The translations under genes and the position numbers were made by a program. The notes beneath the pieces are model-generated. The model was not told the DNA's origin, made no database searches, and saw only the letters and a list, made by a program, of their open reading frames with translations. A stretch of DNA of 64,000 bases from Aquila chrysaetos chrysaetos (lineage: Eukaryota; Chordata; Aves; Accipitriformes; Accipitridae): positions 16,010,938-16,074,937 of the forward strand of contig NC_044022.1 of NCBI RefSeq assembly GCF_900496995.4. The letters are read 5' to 3'. This document shows positions 1 through 13,600 of this stretch, piece after piece (position 1 is the first letter of the stretch; every line of letters starts with the position of its first letter).

Positions 1-94
1 AGTCAGACTTATAGCAGTCAACAACTTCTGTGTCTGTGATCTTGCCAATGACAACAACATAGAAAATGCATCCCTCACAAGTAGCAACTTTGGG
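1..94 (+). CDS. SESN3: SESN3 coding exon (partial at window edge)
   Basis: This exon starts before base 1. Reading from base 2 it encodes 31 residues ending SLTSSNFG, including [12 protein letters not shown], which is characteristic of SESN3. It ends at 94 in phase 0 before a GTTAGT donor and joins the exon at 1614. It is too short and lacks a Met, so it is easily missed by ORF finding. Confidence 0.93.
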
Positions 95-3000
95 GTTAGT
101 GTTGCAAGAAGATTCTTTTGCTTGCCTCTGTTTTGCATTAGAAAACTTTCTTCCCTTCTTTCCTGTTTACATTTCAGGGTAGTTCAAAACTTTATGTCTA
201 CTTTACTGGAATGCTTGAGTCCGATAACTTACGATCGCTCTAGCCGTTTTCAGTGTAATCTATTGAAAGCCACATTGTAACAGTGGATGGTAATCAGAGC
301 GATGTGATTTTGATAGTTAATCTCACAACCCATTGGGCAAGACTAAAACTTGCTTTCAGCTGAAAGCTTAAAGTCCCAATTTCTTCAGATAGTGTGTCAC
401 TGACTGGAGCATTGTGTCGTCCATGTTCCTAACATGTGGAATGGAAAAAAATGGAAAAAAAAACAGAAGTCATAATAATAATAATTTTGACTTCAAAGCC
501 TACAATCACAAAACAGGTCAATTCTGAAACACTTCCGTGTGGATGGGAGGAAATGTCTGAAATAAAATTACTTAATTCTTCATGCTGGTGTTCCAGTCTT
601 GGATCAACCAACAGAGAACTTTGATTACTAATTAATTGACTTAAATGTGGAAATTTTTTTCTGAAAGTGGCTCTATAATGCTTTGAAGACATGTCCTTGA
701 ATAAATGCGGATTGATGAATTAGCCTCATCACCTTTGGTGGAAGGTCAGGATTATGAGCAGAGTCACTAGACCAATGTGAACATGTGATCAGTCAGTTCA
801 ACTGCTGTATCTTAAATTTCTGGTCTGTAAGACATGCTAGCTCAAATCACCAGGGTGTCTTATTCCCTGTTTGTAGTGGGCAAAGAGCTGCTGCTGACTC
901 TGTGCTGCTTGTTAAGCAGTGAGTAGCATCCTAGAAAGCAATTATAGCTATGGGCAAAAGAAAAGAATCAAAAGGAAAAGATGGTAAAGAAAAACCAAAC
1001 AATTTATCTTACGAAAAATCTGAATGATAAGTACAGATCACAGAACCCCAAACTTTGATGTGTCTAGTAAAGAGGCCTGTTTTCCTCACAAAAGCAAGAG
1101 AAAGGGTCAACATAATGGTTATTTTGATCATGTGTAATGAAAAGAAAAACACTGATTTGCTGTCTCAGGTTGTGTTCCTGCATTGCAGTGTTGCACTGTA
1201 TCTCTTCAGAAACATATTTTGCATTACTAACAGACTGAAAAAAGTTACCTTAACGTTAAAAGTTATTTTCTGATACATGTAGGGCACACAGATGGCTTTT
1301 CCTGAGCCATCTACGTGGTGGAATATGTATTATAAGCGACGATGGTTTCCACATTCAAATACCACCTCTTCCGCTGTTAATCCCACTGCAGTAGATCACT
1401 GCGATAGGTTAGAGTAACACTTCCCAGCTCCCTTCTTCGAACTGTCTGAAAGCTGCTTGTCTACACTGTATGTGACAAAATGCGTTCTGGCTTGAGTTTG
1501 TGTGTTTGCTGCTGCTGTCTGTTTTTGAGAACGTTTGTTGTCAAGCATGAAATCTGAAGATGACACACGTTGTCTATCTTCTAATTTTGCAGAATGTCAT
1601 GGTGTTTTTGCAGATTGCAGATTCTTTAAGTGAGCTGGAGGCCTTAATGGAAAGGATGAAGAGGCTACAAGAAGATAAAGAGGACGAAGAAGCTTCTCAG
1701 GAAGAAATGGCAACTCGCTTTGAAAAGGAGAAGAAGGAGAGTCTGCTAGTAATTAGTGGAGGTATTTGTGCTTTTCCAGTTCCGTTTTGTTTGTGCTTTG
1801 TAAGAACTACACACTTGAGGCCAGTTCAGTGACTACAACTTTTTCTGTCCATTTCTTTGTTCTGGCTCTTGCTCTAGTAGGAGTGTAATAAGGGTGGTCC
1901 TGTCACTTGCTTCATCTGCTTAAGATTTCTTGATTGGCAAATAACACCATCCTTTTAGGTACTTGAAATTTAGCTTTTGTATATTAAAAAGAGAAGCCTG
2001 TAGGCTTCTTTAAAAAGTTGGGTGTAAATTTCTCTTTCATGTACGCTCTGTATCTTCAAATTAATTCATTCATGTAAATATTCTGTCATATTTCACAGAT
2101 TTAGGTTCTACAGTGCTTAGAACTTCAATGACACTCTTAAGTAGCATTCAGATATGACATTTAGTTCAGGAAATAAATTGGGATGAGACTCAACTTCTTT
2201 ACCATTTACTGCCCACCTGGAAAGGACATTTCTAAATTGCTATTCTGAGTTACCATACTGCTGTGCTGTTCCACTCCCTGTGTTGTGATAGAGATTCTTA
2301 GCATTTTTTTTATTCTTAAATAATGTTCAAAATTCTGAGCCGAAAGCTTCTTTTGCAACATTCTTCATATGCTCTGGAGGCCTTCACCTCTAGCAAACCA
2401 TACAGTGAAATCTGTTTCCTATAGACAGGAAAGTGGGGTTTTTTTCCAAAGAAAGTGTTCAAAGAAAGAATACCATTAAGACAACAAGAATAATCTCCAA
2501 CCATTTCCTCATAGTAGAGGCTACTTGAAGATGATAGCTTATGTCTTTTTAAGAAGTGACCCATAAAATGCTTCACATTTTACTGACACTGTTCTTTGTG
2601 ATTTTAGATCTCTGTAGCTTCAGACCAAATGTGTTTAAAGGTATCTCAGTTTTTGTGCACTGAGCCCAAAAGAGAGGAAGAATGTATTGTCAATCAGCAG
2701 AGACATTGTTTGTGGCTCTCTAGAAACATGCAAAATCTCAGAAAGAAGATAGATCCAGCAACGTCATGGCTGGATTTTAAGAAAGGGACATTGTCCATTC
2801 TTGCTCTGTTTTTCTTTGGTGAGACAGTATCAACAGTGCAGATAAACTGACACCCATTGCAGTTTCATTATCAAATCAGGACTTTCATGAGTCTGCAACT
2901 TCAGGTGTATAAGGAAGAGGTGTTGTTTGGGACGGAAGGAGGTTTTTGTTGGGTTTGCTGATAGTTTTGTTGACGTTTCTCCCTCTTTGCCTTCTGCAGG

Positions 3001-6000
3001 TTTGAGTTGAGAGGTCTGTATGTGTTGGGCCTCTACCCTTTCATGAAATTCAGTCCTTGTCAGGGGAGAGGAGTGTATGTGTGCAGGTTTTTTATTCATC
3101 TCTGAGGATTTGCTGTAGCAGATGCTGTGCAAGCTTCTTCCTACACAGTTATGTTTTGATTGTTTAATGAGGCAAAGAGGAGATAAAGCACTTCTGCAAT
3201 TCTTAGATTAACTGACTTTTCAAGGTGCTAACAGTGGACATATGGCAACTGTTCCGTGAATGCATGTGGAAGCGAGCCAGGATTTTAACATGAGGGTCAA
3301 ATGCAGTCAGCTATGCAGTAGTCAACTTCTGCAGAGGTAGTTACACAATCAAGCCACCTGTTTATTCGAGAGGGAAAGATTGATTCCTGATAGAGAACCT
3401 GTGCTTGCTTAGTGACACATTTTGGAGCTCTTTGAAGATGCTTAGTTACTAGAGCTTCTGGCAGAATTTCAGCCTGATGTACTGTAGAGCTTTTTGCTTT
3501 CATATAATCTTCAACTGATATTTACAAGTGGAGTGTTGCATTGCTTTCTGGTTGTTCATACTCTGGGTTAAATTCCTAACACCATACCTGCTCAGCATAG
3601 CAATCCTGTTGTCATGGGTGTGTTTTCTGTTTCTTATCCTAGCACAATGACTTTACTAACAGGATTCATCTTCCTGATTTAAGATACCTAGCCTCCCTCA
3701 GAAGTCAACAGAGAGCAAAGCACACCTCCAGACAGAAGTTTAGCCCATCTCTTCCCATTTTGTAGAAGTATGTTAGATGTCTGGTGTAGGCTGACATTTA
3801 GTTGGCTCAATGAAAGGGATGGATCCCATACAAGCAGATTGGATTGAAATGTTTCTTTCCTTCATACCACACTCTTCCTTTGCACAACTTCCAAAAATGT
3901 TCTCTAGTCCTGTAGTAGAGTGGTAGTTGGAAGTCGGCGCTAACTCATGTTCTTGCCTAAAGCAAAGCATTTTGCTGTTTTATTCACAGCATTTGATGAT
4001 GAAATAGTTTCTACAGATGTCTCCCGCTATATTGAAGATCCTGGGTTTGGGTACAAAGACTTTGCAAGGCGAGGAGAAGACCATCTGCCAACATTCAGGG
4101 CTCAGGTACCATCTCTTTAAAGTACATTCACTCAAAGAAAGTTTATATATCTCATTACAGGGCAAGTAGCGTAAAGCAGTTGTAGTGGGGCATGTTTGTT
4201 GCATGCTCCTTTTCTTGTCCTGATCCATTAAATAACTTGAAAGCTTCCGTAAATCTACCTGAGATGAGTCTTTTCCTATTTGTAAATCTCAGACAAGGGA
4301 ATACTTAGCTTTCAGTCTTATTCCAGTTATTACCAGAATTAATGTTGGAAAACTGTAAAGCATATCACTAAATCTGGAATAAAAGTGAAAGGTAGAAAAG
4401 AAAGAATTGCTTTCCCCTCCCTCCAGATGTTGTAGAAAAAAATCCACTGGAAGAACTCGTTATTCTTGTCATTTTATCAAGTATTCTCTGTCCAGTGGTG
4501 ATCAATACCTAGATGTATATAGATCTATGAGAGCAATTTGGTGAGTATTGTTCTCATATATGCACCAAATCACTGGACTTTGAATATCGGGAAAGAAAAG
4601 CAGTCCCTAAATACGATTACTGAAATTTTTGTCTATATCTGAATATATTTTTTTAGTGCTGTTGAGGGAACAGCATGTGTATTTTACCTGTACATTGCTT
4701 ACATATTGGCATCTTTTTCCATAAGCAGGCTCATGAAGTTCATAATATATGTAACAGGAGGGACATTCTAGGTGGTTCTGTTACAGCTTATAGAGTAGAT
4801 TAATCAGCGGTCTAGTAATAAATTGTAAGCAATGGAAGAAATCTTAAACCAAATCAGAGAACTTCAATTAAAAAAACAGTGGGTGCAGGAAAACTCCATG
4901 GTCAGAAAATTTATCTAAGACTGTAAAATAAAGAATCCATGATCATTCTCAGGAAATGTATTTAGCTATATAGCAGTCTCTGCTGATCTGGATAATTTAC
5001 TCTGTGGTCTTTATACAAGCCTGAAGTAGGTAGATATTGCCAAAAAGAATAAGGCAGAGTCAGTGCCTGTAAATCAAACATTCTGCTTAACTACTTTAGG
5101 AGCAGCAGGCTCCCATGGAAAAAAGCTCTACAGAAGTTGAAATTGAAACTAAGGCATCTCTGCTCTTAAATAAACAGGACAGCTTCTGGCCTACATTCAA
5201 AGGAGTCACCTTGATAATTTAACTTTATTAGTATGTCCCACTCTTAAGCAGTTAGATGTGTATACCCACAGCCTCCCAAATGTTCTGCTATTAATGCTAT
5301 TCAAATTGCGGTAGCATCCCAAAACCCTGTAATAAATCTAATCCTTCTTCTGATAAAACAAGGCTGCCTTTATCTCTGTGGCTTTAAATTTAATAATGGA
5401 AAAAGGTATTCCATATGCAGCAGAATGTCTTGAAACTTCTTTTTTAACTTTTTCATTGTTAGTATGAATCAACTGTTGTTAGTAAGCAGCACTTTTCCCC
5501 TCCTGGGGCTTCTGGCTTTCGGAGGCTTTTGTGATGTCCCAGGTGTCCTGGACACCTTTACAGGGCTGGTTGGTATGGCATATTTCTCACAAGCCTCACG
5601 GTCTTTTGGACTGGCGGCTGGAGGCCAAATGTGATGTTGTGGTGCATTTTAGACGTCACTAGATGTTAGGCAGCTGAGTATAGTCCTGCGTGCTCTTCCC
5701 TACTATCCTAGTCAAGGGGCAAGTCCAGTTGACGTGCCCTGAAGCGCCGGGGTGAGGACCCTTGCCCAGCAGTACCTTTTGAAAACAACCAGACACAGGA
5801 AGGATGTGGAGATGATGCCCTCAATTGTAAATGCGGCATCAGTGATGGAATGATTGAACACTTGCCAAGGATGTGGGCAAAGTAGCATGTTCTGTATAAC
5901 TGCAGTGTGGAGAGTGGTTGCACACTGCTGTGAAGCGGGGTCGTTCTCCACCGCTGATGGCGTGCCGCCACTCTGCAAAGATTTCCCATTCCTGATGTGA

Positions 6001-8200
6001 GCAGGCAAGCTTTTATCCTTGCAATGCAGGTGCTTGTCTAAGACCAAAGCAGCCTGGATTTTATTCGATTGTTCAAGGATGGTTCAGCACTTCACCCAAT
6101 GAGTGTACATCCTGGCTGGAAGTAAATACTCCATTTCTGCTCAGAGCTAAGCATCAAAGCCTCCAAGAGGAAAAAGTTTTTAAACTTACAGGCCCATCCC
6201 ACATAGAACGACACTGGTCAGAGTGGCAGAGCAGACAGTGGAAAATTGCCTCAACATTTCAAGAGAAGCTTGGGTTTTTTTCTCCTGTAGTCTAATGATA
6301 TCCAGCTGGAGGTGGGGTGTTGTGACATGATATTCATTGCCAGGAAGCCTGGGGTAATAGAGCAGTTGATATGGATGAAGGATTCAAAATACAAATTTTT
6401 TTAAGAGAATAAAGTTAAAAGTAGCAGACAACAAAACCTGTTGAGCTATAGAGAGGACCTGATAGGGGCTTTATTTCATTTGTACATTTATATATTTCCT
6501 TCTCTTTCTGCAGGACTATACTTGGGAAAATCATGGTTTTTCCCTTGTAAACAGGCTTTATTCTGATATTGGGCATCTCCTTGATGAGAAGTTTCGGATG
6601 GTGTATAACCTCACGTATAACACTATGGCAACACATGAAGATGTTGATACAACTACGCTAAGAAGAGCTTTATTTAACTATGTCCACTGTATGTATGGAA
6701 TCAGGTATGGATGAAAATCCCCTGGCTTCGGAGTGCATTTTAAACTGTGTAAACAGAATGAAAAATGAACCGTGTGAAAAGCATGATTTTAGACTCTGGG
6801 TGTTAAAGTGGAGATGGTACCGCAGTCTGGAAGTTAAATTGGTTTTGCTGGCATATCAGTATAACTTTTGCTTTCAGTGGAGAAAATGCTTATGAATCGG
6901 GATGGAAATTACTACAGAAATGTCTTTTCTGAAGCCAGCCTGTATCCTTTGTTCAGAAAAGACGGCATCCTAGTACTAAGCCTTTCAGATCCTCTGTTAG
7001 CAGGTAGTTTTCTAGCATGTATAATAAATGCTCCGATTCCCAAACTTAAGAACATAATGCTGCAAAAGACCATGCTTTTAAAAACTTATATCCAACAGAG
7101 TGATTGCCTGTGTTATTTAGGTATGATGACTATGATTATGGAGAAGTTAATCAGTTACTTGAACGCAGCCTGAAGGTTTACATAAAGACAGTGACCTGCT
7201 ACCCAGAGAGAACTACCAAGCGCATGTACGATAGTTACTGGCGTCAGTTCAAGCACTCGGAGAAGGTACGTATTTCAAAGCCAAACTGACTTCACAGAGA
7301 CCCCCGTGCTGTTTAAAAACTGAAATACAGTGACACCCAAAAATGGCAGCATTGTCAAATGAACTGTTTTTAACCAGAGAAAAACAAATGAGATTAACTA
7401 ATTGAGTGTTAGATATCAGTTTTACAAAAATACTTCTTAGTGTACTGGAAATACTGATTCTTTTTTTATTATTATTTTGAGTGACTTCTCCATAAAATTG
7501 AACTGACAACTGTAAAAGAAAAGTGGATAAACTTGGGAATACAGAAGTGGTCAACTATGCCAATACTTGGGATTTGGGGATCAAAAAAGACTTTAACTCA
7601 TATATATATATGTAAAACTCATATATTTTATATATATATAAAATCTTCATGGTGTTTTTCATCAATAAAAATGTCAACGTGTCTTCAGATATCCAAGTTA
7701 AATGCTTCTTGACAAGAGTTCAGTGCTTGTGTGCCTGCTAGCCTATCTGGCATGTAAACTATTCCTTATTCTCTGCTCCTGTATAGCAGTCACAGGTGGT
7801 AGTAAAGAAAATAAAATATAGTTCATAAAGAACTAATACTATTAGGATACAAAAATGGTTTTATTGGGACTTCTCAGATGGAAGATTGCTTAAAGCAGTA
7901 GTTGAGGCTAGTTCCTTGCAGTCCTAGGGTGTTGTCTAGTATTGGCATACTGCACAGCTGTCTCAAGAGGAACTGGAGTCCTGCAGCAGGGTACAGAGAG
8001 AAAGGACATAGTTCTTGCAGCGATGCTTCACTAAAGGTTAGAAATTTTAGTCTAAATGAATAAACAATGTTGCATTCAGAGGTGAACTAAATGGCTGATA
8101 TAATTTTTGACAGGTTCATGTCAATCTACTTCTAATGGAAGCTCGTATGCAAGCTGAACTTCTGTATGCCCTTCGTGCCATAACTCGTCACTTAACCTGA
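1..8200 (+). CDS. SESN3: Sestrin-3, C-terminal half (six exons, 5' end outside window)
   Basis: Sestrins are cytosolic stress-response proteins that bind GATOR2 and restrain mTORC1 when leucine is low; they also have antioxidant roles. Coding exons: 1-94 (partial), 1614-1761, 3990-4105, 6514-6704, 7121-7265 and 8114-8200. All junctions have AG/GT borders and compatible phases, giving 259 residues of a protein that is about 490 residues in human. The C-terminal sestrin domain is highly conserved. Counterparts of the SESN2 leucine-pocket residues are visible: the TYNT segment and the VDT and LRR residues in exon 6514-6704, and the Trp and Glu of [10 protein letters not shown] ending exon 7121-7265. 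The DDYDYGE acidic motif linked to GATOR2 binding begins exon 7121-7265. The ending RAITRHLT matches my recollection of SESN3 rather than SESN1 (RYMT). Introns between these exons hold only AT-rich sequence, a (TA)n tract near 7.6 kb and an unclassified GC-richer segment near 5.5-6.2 kb. Confidence 0.97.
1614..1761 (+). CDS. SESN3: SESN3 internal coding exon
   Basis: The acceptor is TTTTTGCAG at 1605-1613. The exon encodes [18 protein letters not shown] followed by an acidic Glu-rich helix, and ends phase 1 before GTATTT. An alternative upstream AG at 1591-1592 also follows a good pyrimidine tract, but the 1614 start gives the family sequence directly. A strong-looking GTAAGA donor at 1800 would break the frame with the next exon. 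Confidence 0.88.
3990..4105 (+). CDS. SESN3: SESN3 internal coding exon
   Basis: Acceptor TTATTCACAG precedes 3990 and a GTACCA donor follows 4105. The exon encodes [20 protein letters not shown] and then a segment ending LPTFRAQ. Incoming phase needs one base from the previous exon (G + CA, giving Ala); outgoing phase is 0. Confidence 0.93.
6514..6704 (+). CDS. SESN3: SESN3 internal coding exon (leucine-pocket segment)
   Basis: Acceptor TCTTTCTGCAG ends at 6513 and the GTATGG donor begins at 6705. The exon encodes [20 protein letters not shown] through [10 protein letters not shown] plus two bases of an Arg codon completed in the next exon. It contains the TYNT and DTTTLRR residues aligned with the SESN2 leucine pocket. 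Confidence 0.96.
7121..7265 (+). CDS. SESN3: SESN3 internal coding exon (GATOR2-contact segment)
   Basis: Acceptor GTTATTTAG ends at 7120 and the GTACGT donor begins at 7266. The first base completes Arg, followed by [20 protein letters not shown] and ending [10 protein letters not shown]. The acidic DDYDYGE motif and the Trp/Glu of WRQFKHSE are conserved functional positions of the family. Confidence 0.96.
7599..7643. repeat. (TA)n-rich microsatellite in SESN3 intron
   Basis: Two TATATATATA runs are separated by GTAAAACTCATATATTT. It lies in the last SESN3 intron, and no function is apparent. Confidence 0.8.
8114..8200 (+). CDS. SESN3: SESN3 terminal coding exon
   Basis: Acceptor TTTTTGACAG ends at 8113. 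The exon encodes 28 residues ([20 protein letters not shown] then RAITRHLT) and a TGA stop at 8198-8200. The 28-residue tail is below usual ORF length limits. Confidence 0.96.
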   Translation, partial: VHVNLLLMEARMQAELLYALRAITRHLT

Positions 8201-10626
8201 AGCATTCGCTGGGCAGGAGTAAAGGAGTTTTTACTGAGTATGTAAAGACCTTTTGAAATAGATACACACCAGAAGCTGTTTGTGATGTAGCATCAGGTTA
8301 TTCAATTCTCTAGTGTCAAAGTTTAGCCGTGCTTCTTGGCGGCTGTAATGTGCAATGACGTGTTTTATTTTCTTGATGCTTAACATTACTAATGATAACA
8401 AAAGTAACACTGAGGAGCACTACTCTGCATTGTTTCCGGCTGGATTTCTGCACAGTGGTCAGGATCCTGAAACTGTTTTTATTATATCCAATCCTAGCGC
8501 TTTGTTCTTTAAGCACTGGAGTGAAGTGCTTAGAGACTTCTTTTTCCAAGCAATCATTTTTCAGATTAGTGGAGTCCAGCAGAAGATTGGTTCTGCCTGT
8601 CCTGAGAACGTACCACCATGTCATGACTCGTGACAGACACGCAGGCTGCGTTGCATTGAATTGCCCACTGGATTCTTCTGTGTCTCCTGGAGACTGCCAG
8701 TCACTGTCTTACTACAGCAATTGAAGGTGATGCGAGATGTGGATGCAAACATTGAGCACACTTTAATGTGAAATTAATCATGATAAATCCTACAGCATGC
8801 TACTGAAGCGCGAAATTCATCTGCTTTGTCGTGCCCCTTCCCAAGAGAAGAGGCCTCACGATTTGCCATTTCAGCCACACTTAACTGTGTTTCAATCATG
8901 CATAATCTTGTTTTACTGACAGTCACCCTCAGTTGTCCTTACAATATCCATGCTCATCACATGTTGCAATTTGTTTAGTTGGCACCTATAAAGTTAAAAC
9001 ACAGGCTGACCAAAAATAGGGTTGTGGGTTTTTTTGCACTCTCTTCTTTCTCAATGTTTTAACTAAGGAAAGTAAAGGAAGGCTAGCATATCTGTTCTTT
9101 CATATTGGATGTGTAGAAATTTATTTCCCATAACTTTTTCATAGCATGAAATTTTAATATTCAAAGTTTTAAAAAGTTTCTATGCATTAGTGTGAGTGAA
9201 CAAAAGAAAAGTGCAATATTTAAAAAGAAAGCAAGCTTTTTTCCCTATCATGCCACTGCTAAAGTGTCCTTCTTATATAGCCATAAAGAAATTTTAAAAC
9301 CAAATTTCTTTATTGTCTAAGGCCTAGCAGTTTTGTTTTAGCTTTTACGGCTTAAGACAACCTGATACTGAGATGCCAAAGCATCCCCAAAACAAAGCAT
9401 TCTTGGACAACCAGTAATATTGGGGAAGGGAAGAAATAAGCTGCCAAAAATGTCACAATTTTGTGCTGTTTTCTGTTGCTTGTGGCTAATTTTTAAGAGC
9501 ACAAAATGTTGATATTTATAGCTTTATTTTGTATTGCATTTAATGAACCAGTGAAGTGCCTAAAGAGATGCTTAAACTTACCCGGTAGGATGCAAGTTGT
9601 CACTGCTTCGACTTTTGTCTGTTGGTTTGGACTTTTCATATTTCTTTGAGGAGGGTGACCTTTATTTCTGTTGCATACATTCAAAACTAACTGGATAGGT
9701 TTATGTTTAATATTCCATTGGATTGTAGAAGTTAATACAGGATTTTCTTCCACTGGTGATAGCAGAATAGTTTAAAAAATACTATCAGTCATATTTTAAC
9801 ACTTTTCATTGACAAAATCATGGACCAGTACGCTACTAAAGTTAGTTTTCTCTTTTCTTCCCTTTTCCTGATACCTTGCTGTGACTTCGCATGTTGGTTT
9901 TTTCGCTTTATCTATCTGTTCCAGATTGGAAAGCTAAATGATTGTACACTTTTCTGCACTTTCAGACTGCAGACTCTGCATGTGAAAACCTTTTGAGGAA
10001 GAAATCAGTAATTTTTTTTTTTTTTTTAATGTAACGTTGGCTATTTAGAAAACTACCCAATAGACAGCATCAGACTCTCTTCTAGAGAGAGCATTGGGTA
10101 AAATACCAGATTTATTTATCTTGTATAGCTAACTGCAAAGATTTCTCAGAAGTATTGGGATGCTCATATGTGTGAACTTAGATTAACTTTCTAAGTTGTT
10201 ATGATCCTTTTTCCTCCCTCTTGTGACTGTAGTGGCCATACCTAATGGCTTTTGTGCATAAAACAGTTCTGCTGAGAGAAGATTTCATGCAATACTTTTG
10301 CTTTTTTCACGTGAGAGGAACTGTACAGGACTACTTTAAATTCCTTTGCTTTGAAAAGTCAAGTAGTTCTCAAGAAGCACAGTTGAGCTCTGGAAAGGAG
10401 GTGAAACTAGATTTGGGTAACTAATATGACGGCTTAGTTTCCCTTCAGAAATGCAAAGACTCTTAGAGTAGGTTGAGTTTTATGTTTGGAAACATGAGTG
10501 CCTTTACTTCTTTCCTTACGAGATATACTTGCCAGCTCAAATGCCTTCTGAGCAAAGTACATGAGCAGATTTGAAATATAGAAACCATAAATGGATTGCT
10601 TCATAAAATTTGTAGTAAACCAGTGA

Positions 10627-10633
<7 letters not shown>

Positions 10634-10656
<23 letters not shown>
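10634..10656. repeat. Poly(T) tract
   Basis: This is an uninterrupted run of about 23 T in the presumed SESN3 3' UTR. It could be the tail of an old minus-strand retroposed sequence, but no source element is recognisable beside it. Confidence 0.85.
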
Positions 10657-10657
<1 letters not shown>

Positions 10658-13600
10658 TTTAAGGTGCCATATCAAGTCACATATGGCCTGCAAGACATTC
10701 CACTGTAGGAAATGTCATTGTACAACTAGTTTGCTATTTCTCTTTTTTTTAATATTAAATGCAAACTTGAAACTTCTGGAAATGTTTTCCATGTGGCATT
10801 TTTTTTTTTTTTCAAAGTATTGCATTTACAGTGTAACAATTTATAGCCTAGTTTTTATACTCAAATTTATGATTTTTAATAGATGTTTGTTCAGAATAGG
10901 TGTTTAAAGTCAGACAACTCTACCATACACTTTACGCACGCTTTAGGCTCACACTGTGCCAAATTTTAATGTGCAAGTGTTCGTGGATTTTATTGCATTT
11001 TTAAAGCACTCATGAATGTGAATCTTCACACTTTGTTCATTAATATTATTCTTAAGAGTGCCGTAATCATTGGAAGTGTAAATACTCTCCCTCTGTGTTC
11101 CTTTATTGGAATTGATATTTACCAGCATTAATGTTAGTCCACAAAATCCCAGCTGTGACCAGCATAAAAACAAAGTGTACAGTCTCCTGTCTGCTGAAGA
11201 GAAAGCTTGGTAGGTACAAATGAACCAGTTAGCACAGGGAATGCTGTAAGTAGGAAACAGAGCTTTTGGGCATGGACAATTTCTTATCATTGCAGAATTG
11301 CTTCAATATGTGTGTTGCGATAGAGTACATTCTTGCTGAAATTGCTCCATATTTTTTTGTGTAATGAAGAGGAGTGAAAAAGGTGCTAATTGGAGAGAGC
11401 ATTTGCATTTCCCAGAACATGCTGCCTGCAGCTGAACATCGCAAGAGTGCCATCATACAGGAACAGGAACCATTTTAAACTAGGGTACAGTTTGTGCAGA
11501 TAGCTACTAAAGCTAGTGTGGTATCCTATGAGAATTTTGGTGAGCTGTAGATGGATTTATTTTCATCAAGTCTCAACTGAAACATACATTCTTTGCCCTA
11601 AAGCCTTCACTAAAATGAAAAGGATGTACTTTCAGCTTTAAGAGTTAAAGAATTACCATCAGCTCTTCCTATGTGTTAAAAAAACTTTTAAGGACAGGAA
11701 AATCAGTGATTGTAAACAATATAAATGTAGGCCTCTCTAAATTTAGAACAGATCAGAACAGAACAAAAAGGAAAACATTTTGCTTGTCTGTTACTTGAGT
11801 GCAGAAGGTCAAAGCACCAGATTCTTCAAAAGTATTTTTGTTCATAGTGATGCTGATAGGTGTTTCCATGGGATTTGGAAAAAGCAGCTAGTTGCCTGAA
11901 TTTCAATGCGAATTTAAGCACCTCGGCACTTAGCAAAATCCTGCAAGGTGCCCACTTGCATTTTTGAGTCAGATTTTTAAAGATACTTAGTCACCTAAAT
12001 TCAATAGAATAAAATCAGTTTCCATAGAGATTAAAGGAGTTACGTGTAGCAGATCCATGTGATTTGCAGCGATTGTTAATGAAATGGGTTGTTTTGGGTA
12101 CTTAATATAGGCTTAGAGAAATCTTTCCCAAAGCAGTTAAACTGTAAGCTGCTGCTCTTGCAGAACAGGTTCTCGATGTTTCTCATGTGTGTGTGTTTTC
12201 CATGAACATAGGCATGCATTTCAGGCTCATGTTCCAGAGTTTGGACTCCCTTTTAGAAGAGCTGGATTATTTAACCTCTACTTGCAGAAAAGATACATTG
12301 GTGGTAGCAAGTGGATAGCTTGTGCCCAGACTAAAAAGTTTTGGCCAGAAAGAAATACTCCAAATCTTCTTGATTTCAAGTGATGTTCTTTCAGTTACTT
12401 TCCTTAGAGGTTTGGATCCTTCTCCCATAAATAAGGGGTGATGTTGCACAAAACGGAGGGAGAAGGGAGTGGATTCATTGTAAATGAACTTGCCCAGAGC
12501 TGATCTGAATATAAAGCTGTAAGAATCGGTTTGCTGTTAGCGATCATTCCAAGAGATGCATCCACCAGCTTTTCCGCATTTGGGGATTGTAAATGAAAAT
12601 TTTTATCTCCAAATGAAAATGAATTTAGCATTTCATACCTACTGCACAGATCACAGGTGTGGGAGATGGAGAGAGCACAGTAGTATGAGGAAACTTTAGG
12701 ACCGTCTTGATCAGTGTTAATTTGTCCCTTAGAGCACATTTCCTGGCATGCGGTAATGCTGCTGCTCCCCCAACACACATCACGTCTCTCTTGCAGACAT
12801 TTAATCCTTCTGCTGCTCACCAGGGGCAAAAACTGTCATTTTCCAACCTGCCACCACCACCACCCTCCATCAAGTGCTTCCTATCTTCCCAGCTCACAAC
12901 CCTGAGCAGTCATGCAGGGACAACCTCCTAGCCTTAACCTTGTAAAACAATGCTAGGTTCCTATATCACCGTTTGCTGTTGAGTTCAGAGGGTCTTTCTC
13001 GTGTTCAGAAACACTTAATTGCCATATTAGGTTATTTCTGGGCAGGAAAATTCTAAATCTGCTTTGAAAGGATAACACTCCGTACTTGCTTCCACCATTT
13101 AGGTAGCGTTTGCCAGTAGCGTGTCAGATTCCATCTCTGGAGTTACAGTAATAATCCAGTGGATCCACTAAGGAAACGCTTTCTTTGGCAAAACTCCCCG
13201 TGCTTGAGCTGTTCAGCCGTGCAGGTTTCTTTGAGGGATATCTAATGGGGCATTTGAGGTCCTCTTGTGCCAGGCAAGCTTACAGGGCCGTTGAGTCGGC
13301 AGCTCCTCGGGTGCCCTGCAGCCGGGCAGACCGCGGCCGACCTCTGCAACAAGTAGATTCGGGTTTTTTCCTTATCAACAGGATAAAACCAAATGCGTGC
13401 AGTGGAGTGGCTGCTGGAGACATAGGCAGGGTTGGGTGTTCCTACGGGTACTGAGTATCATCAGGGCTCGTGGAAAACAGAAATCTGAATTCTGCTCTTG
13501 TTCCCAACAGTAGTTAGAGGTGGTATTGAAGATGCCAGTTAATACACTAATTGTGGGGAGCAAGCCACGCTGTCAGCATCGGAAGGTACAGACCACAGGC

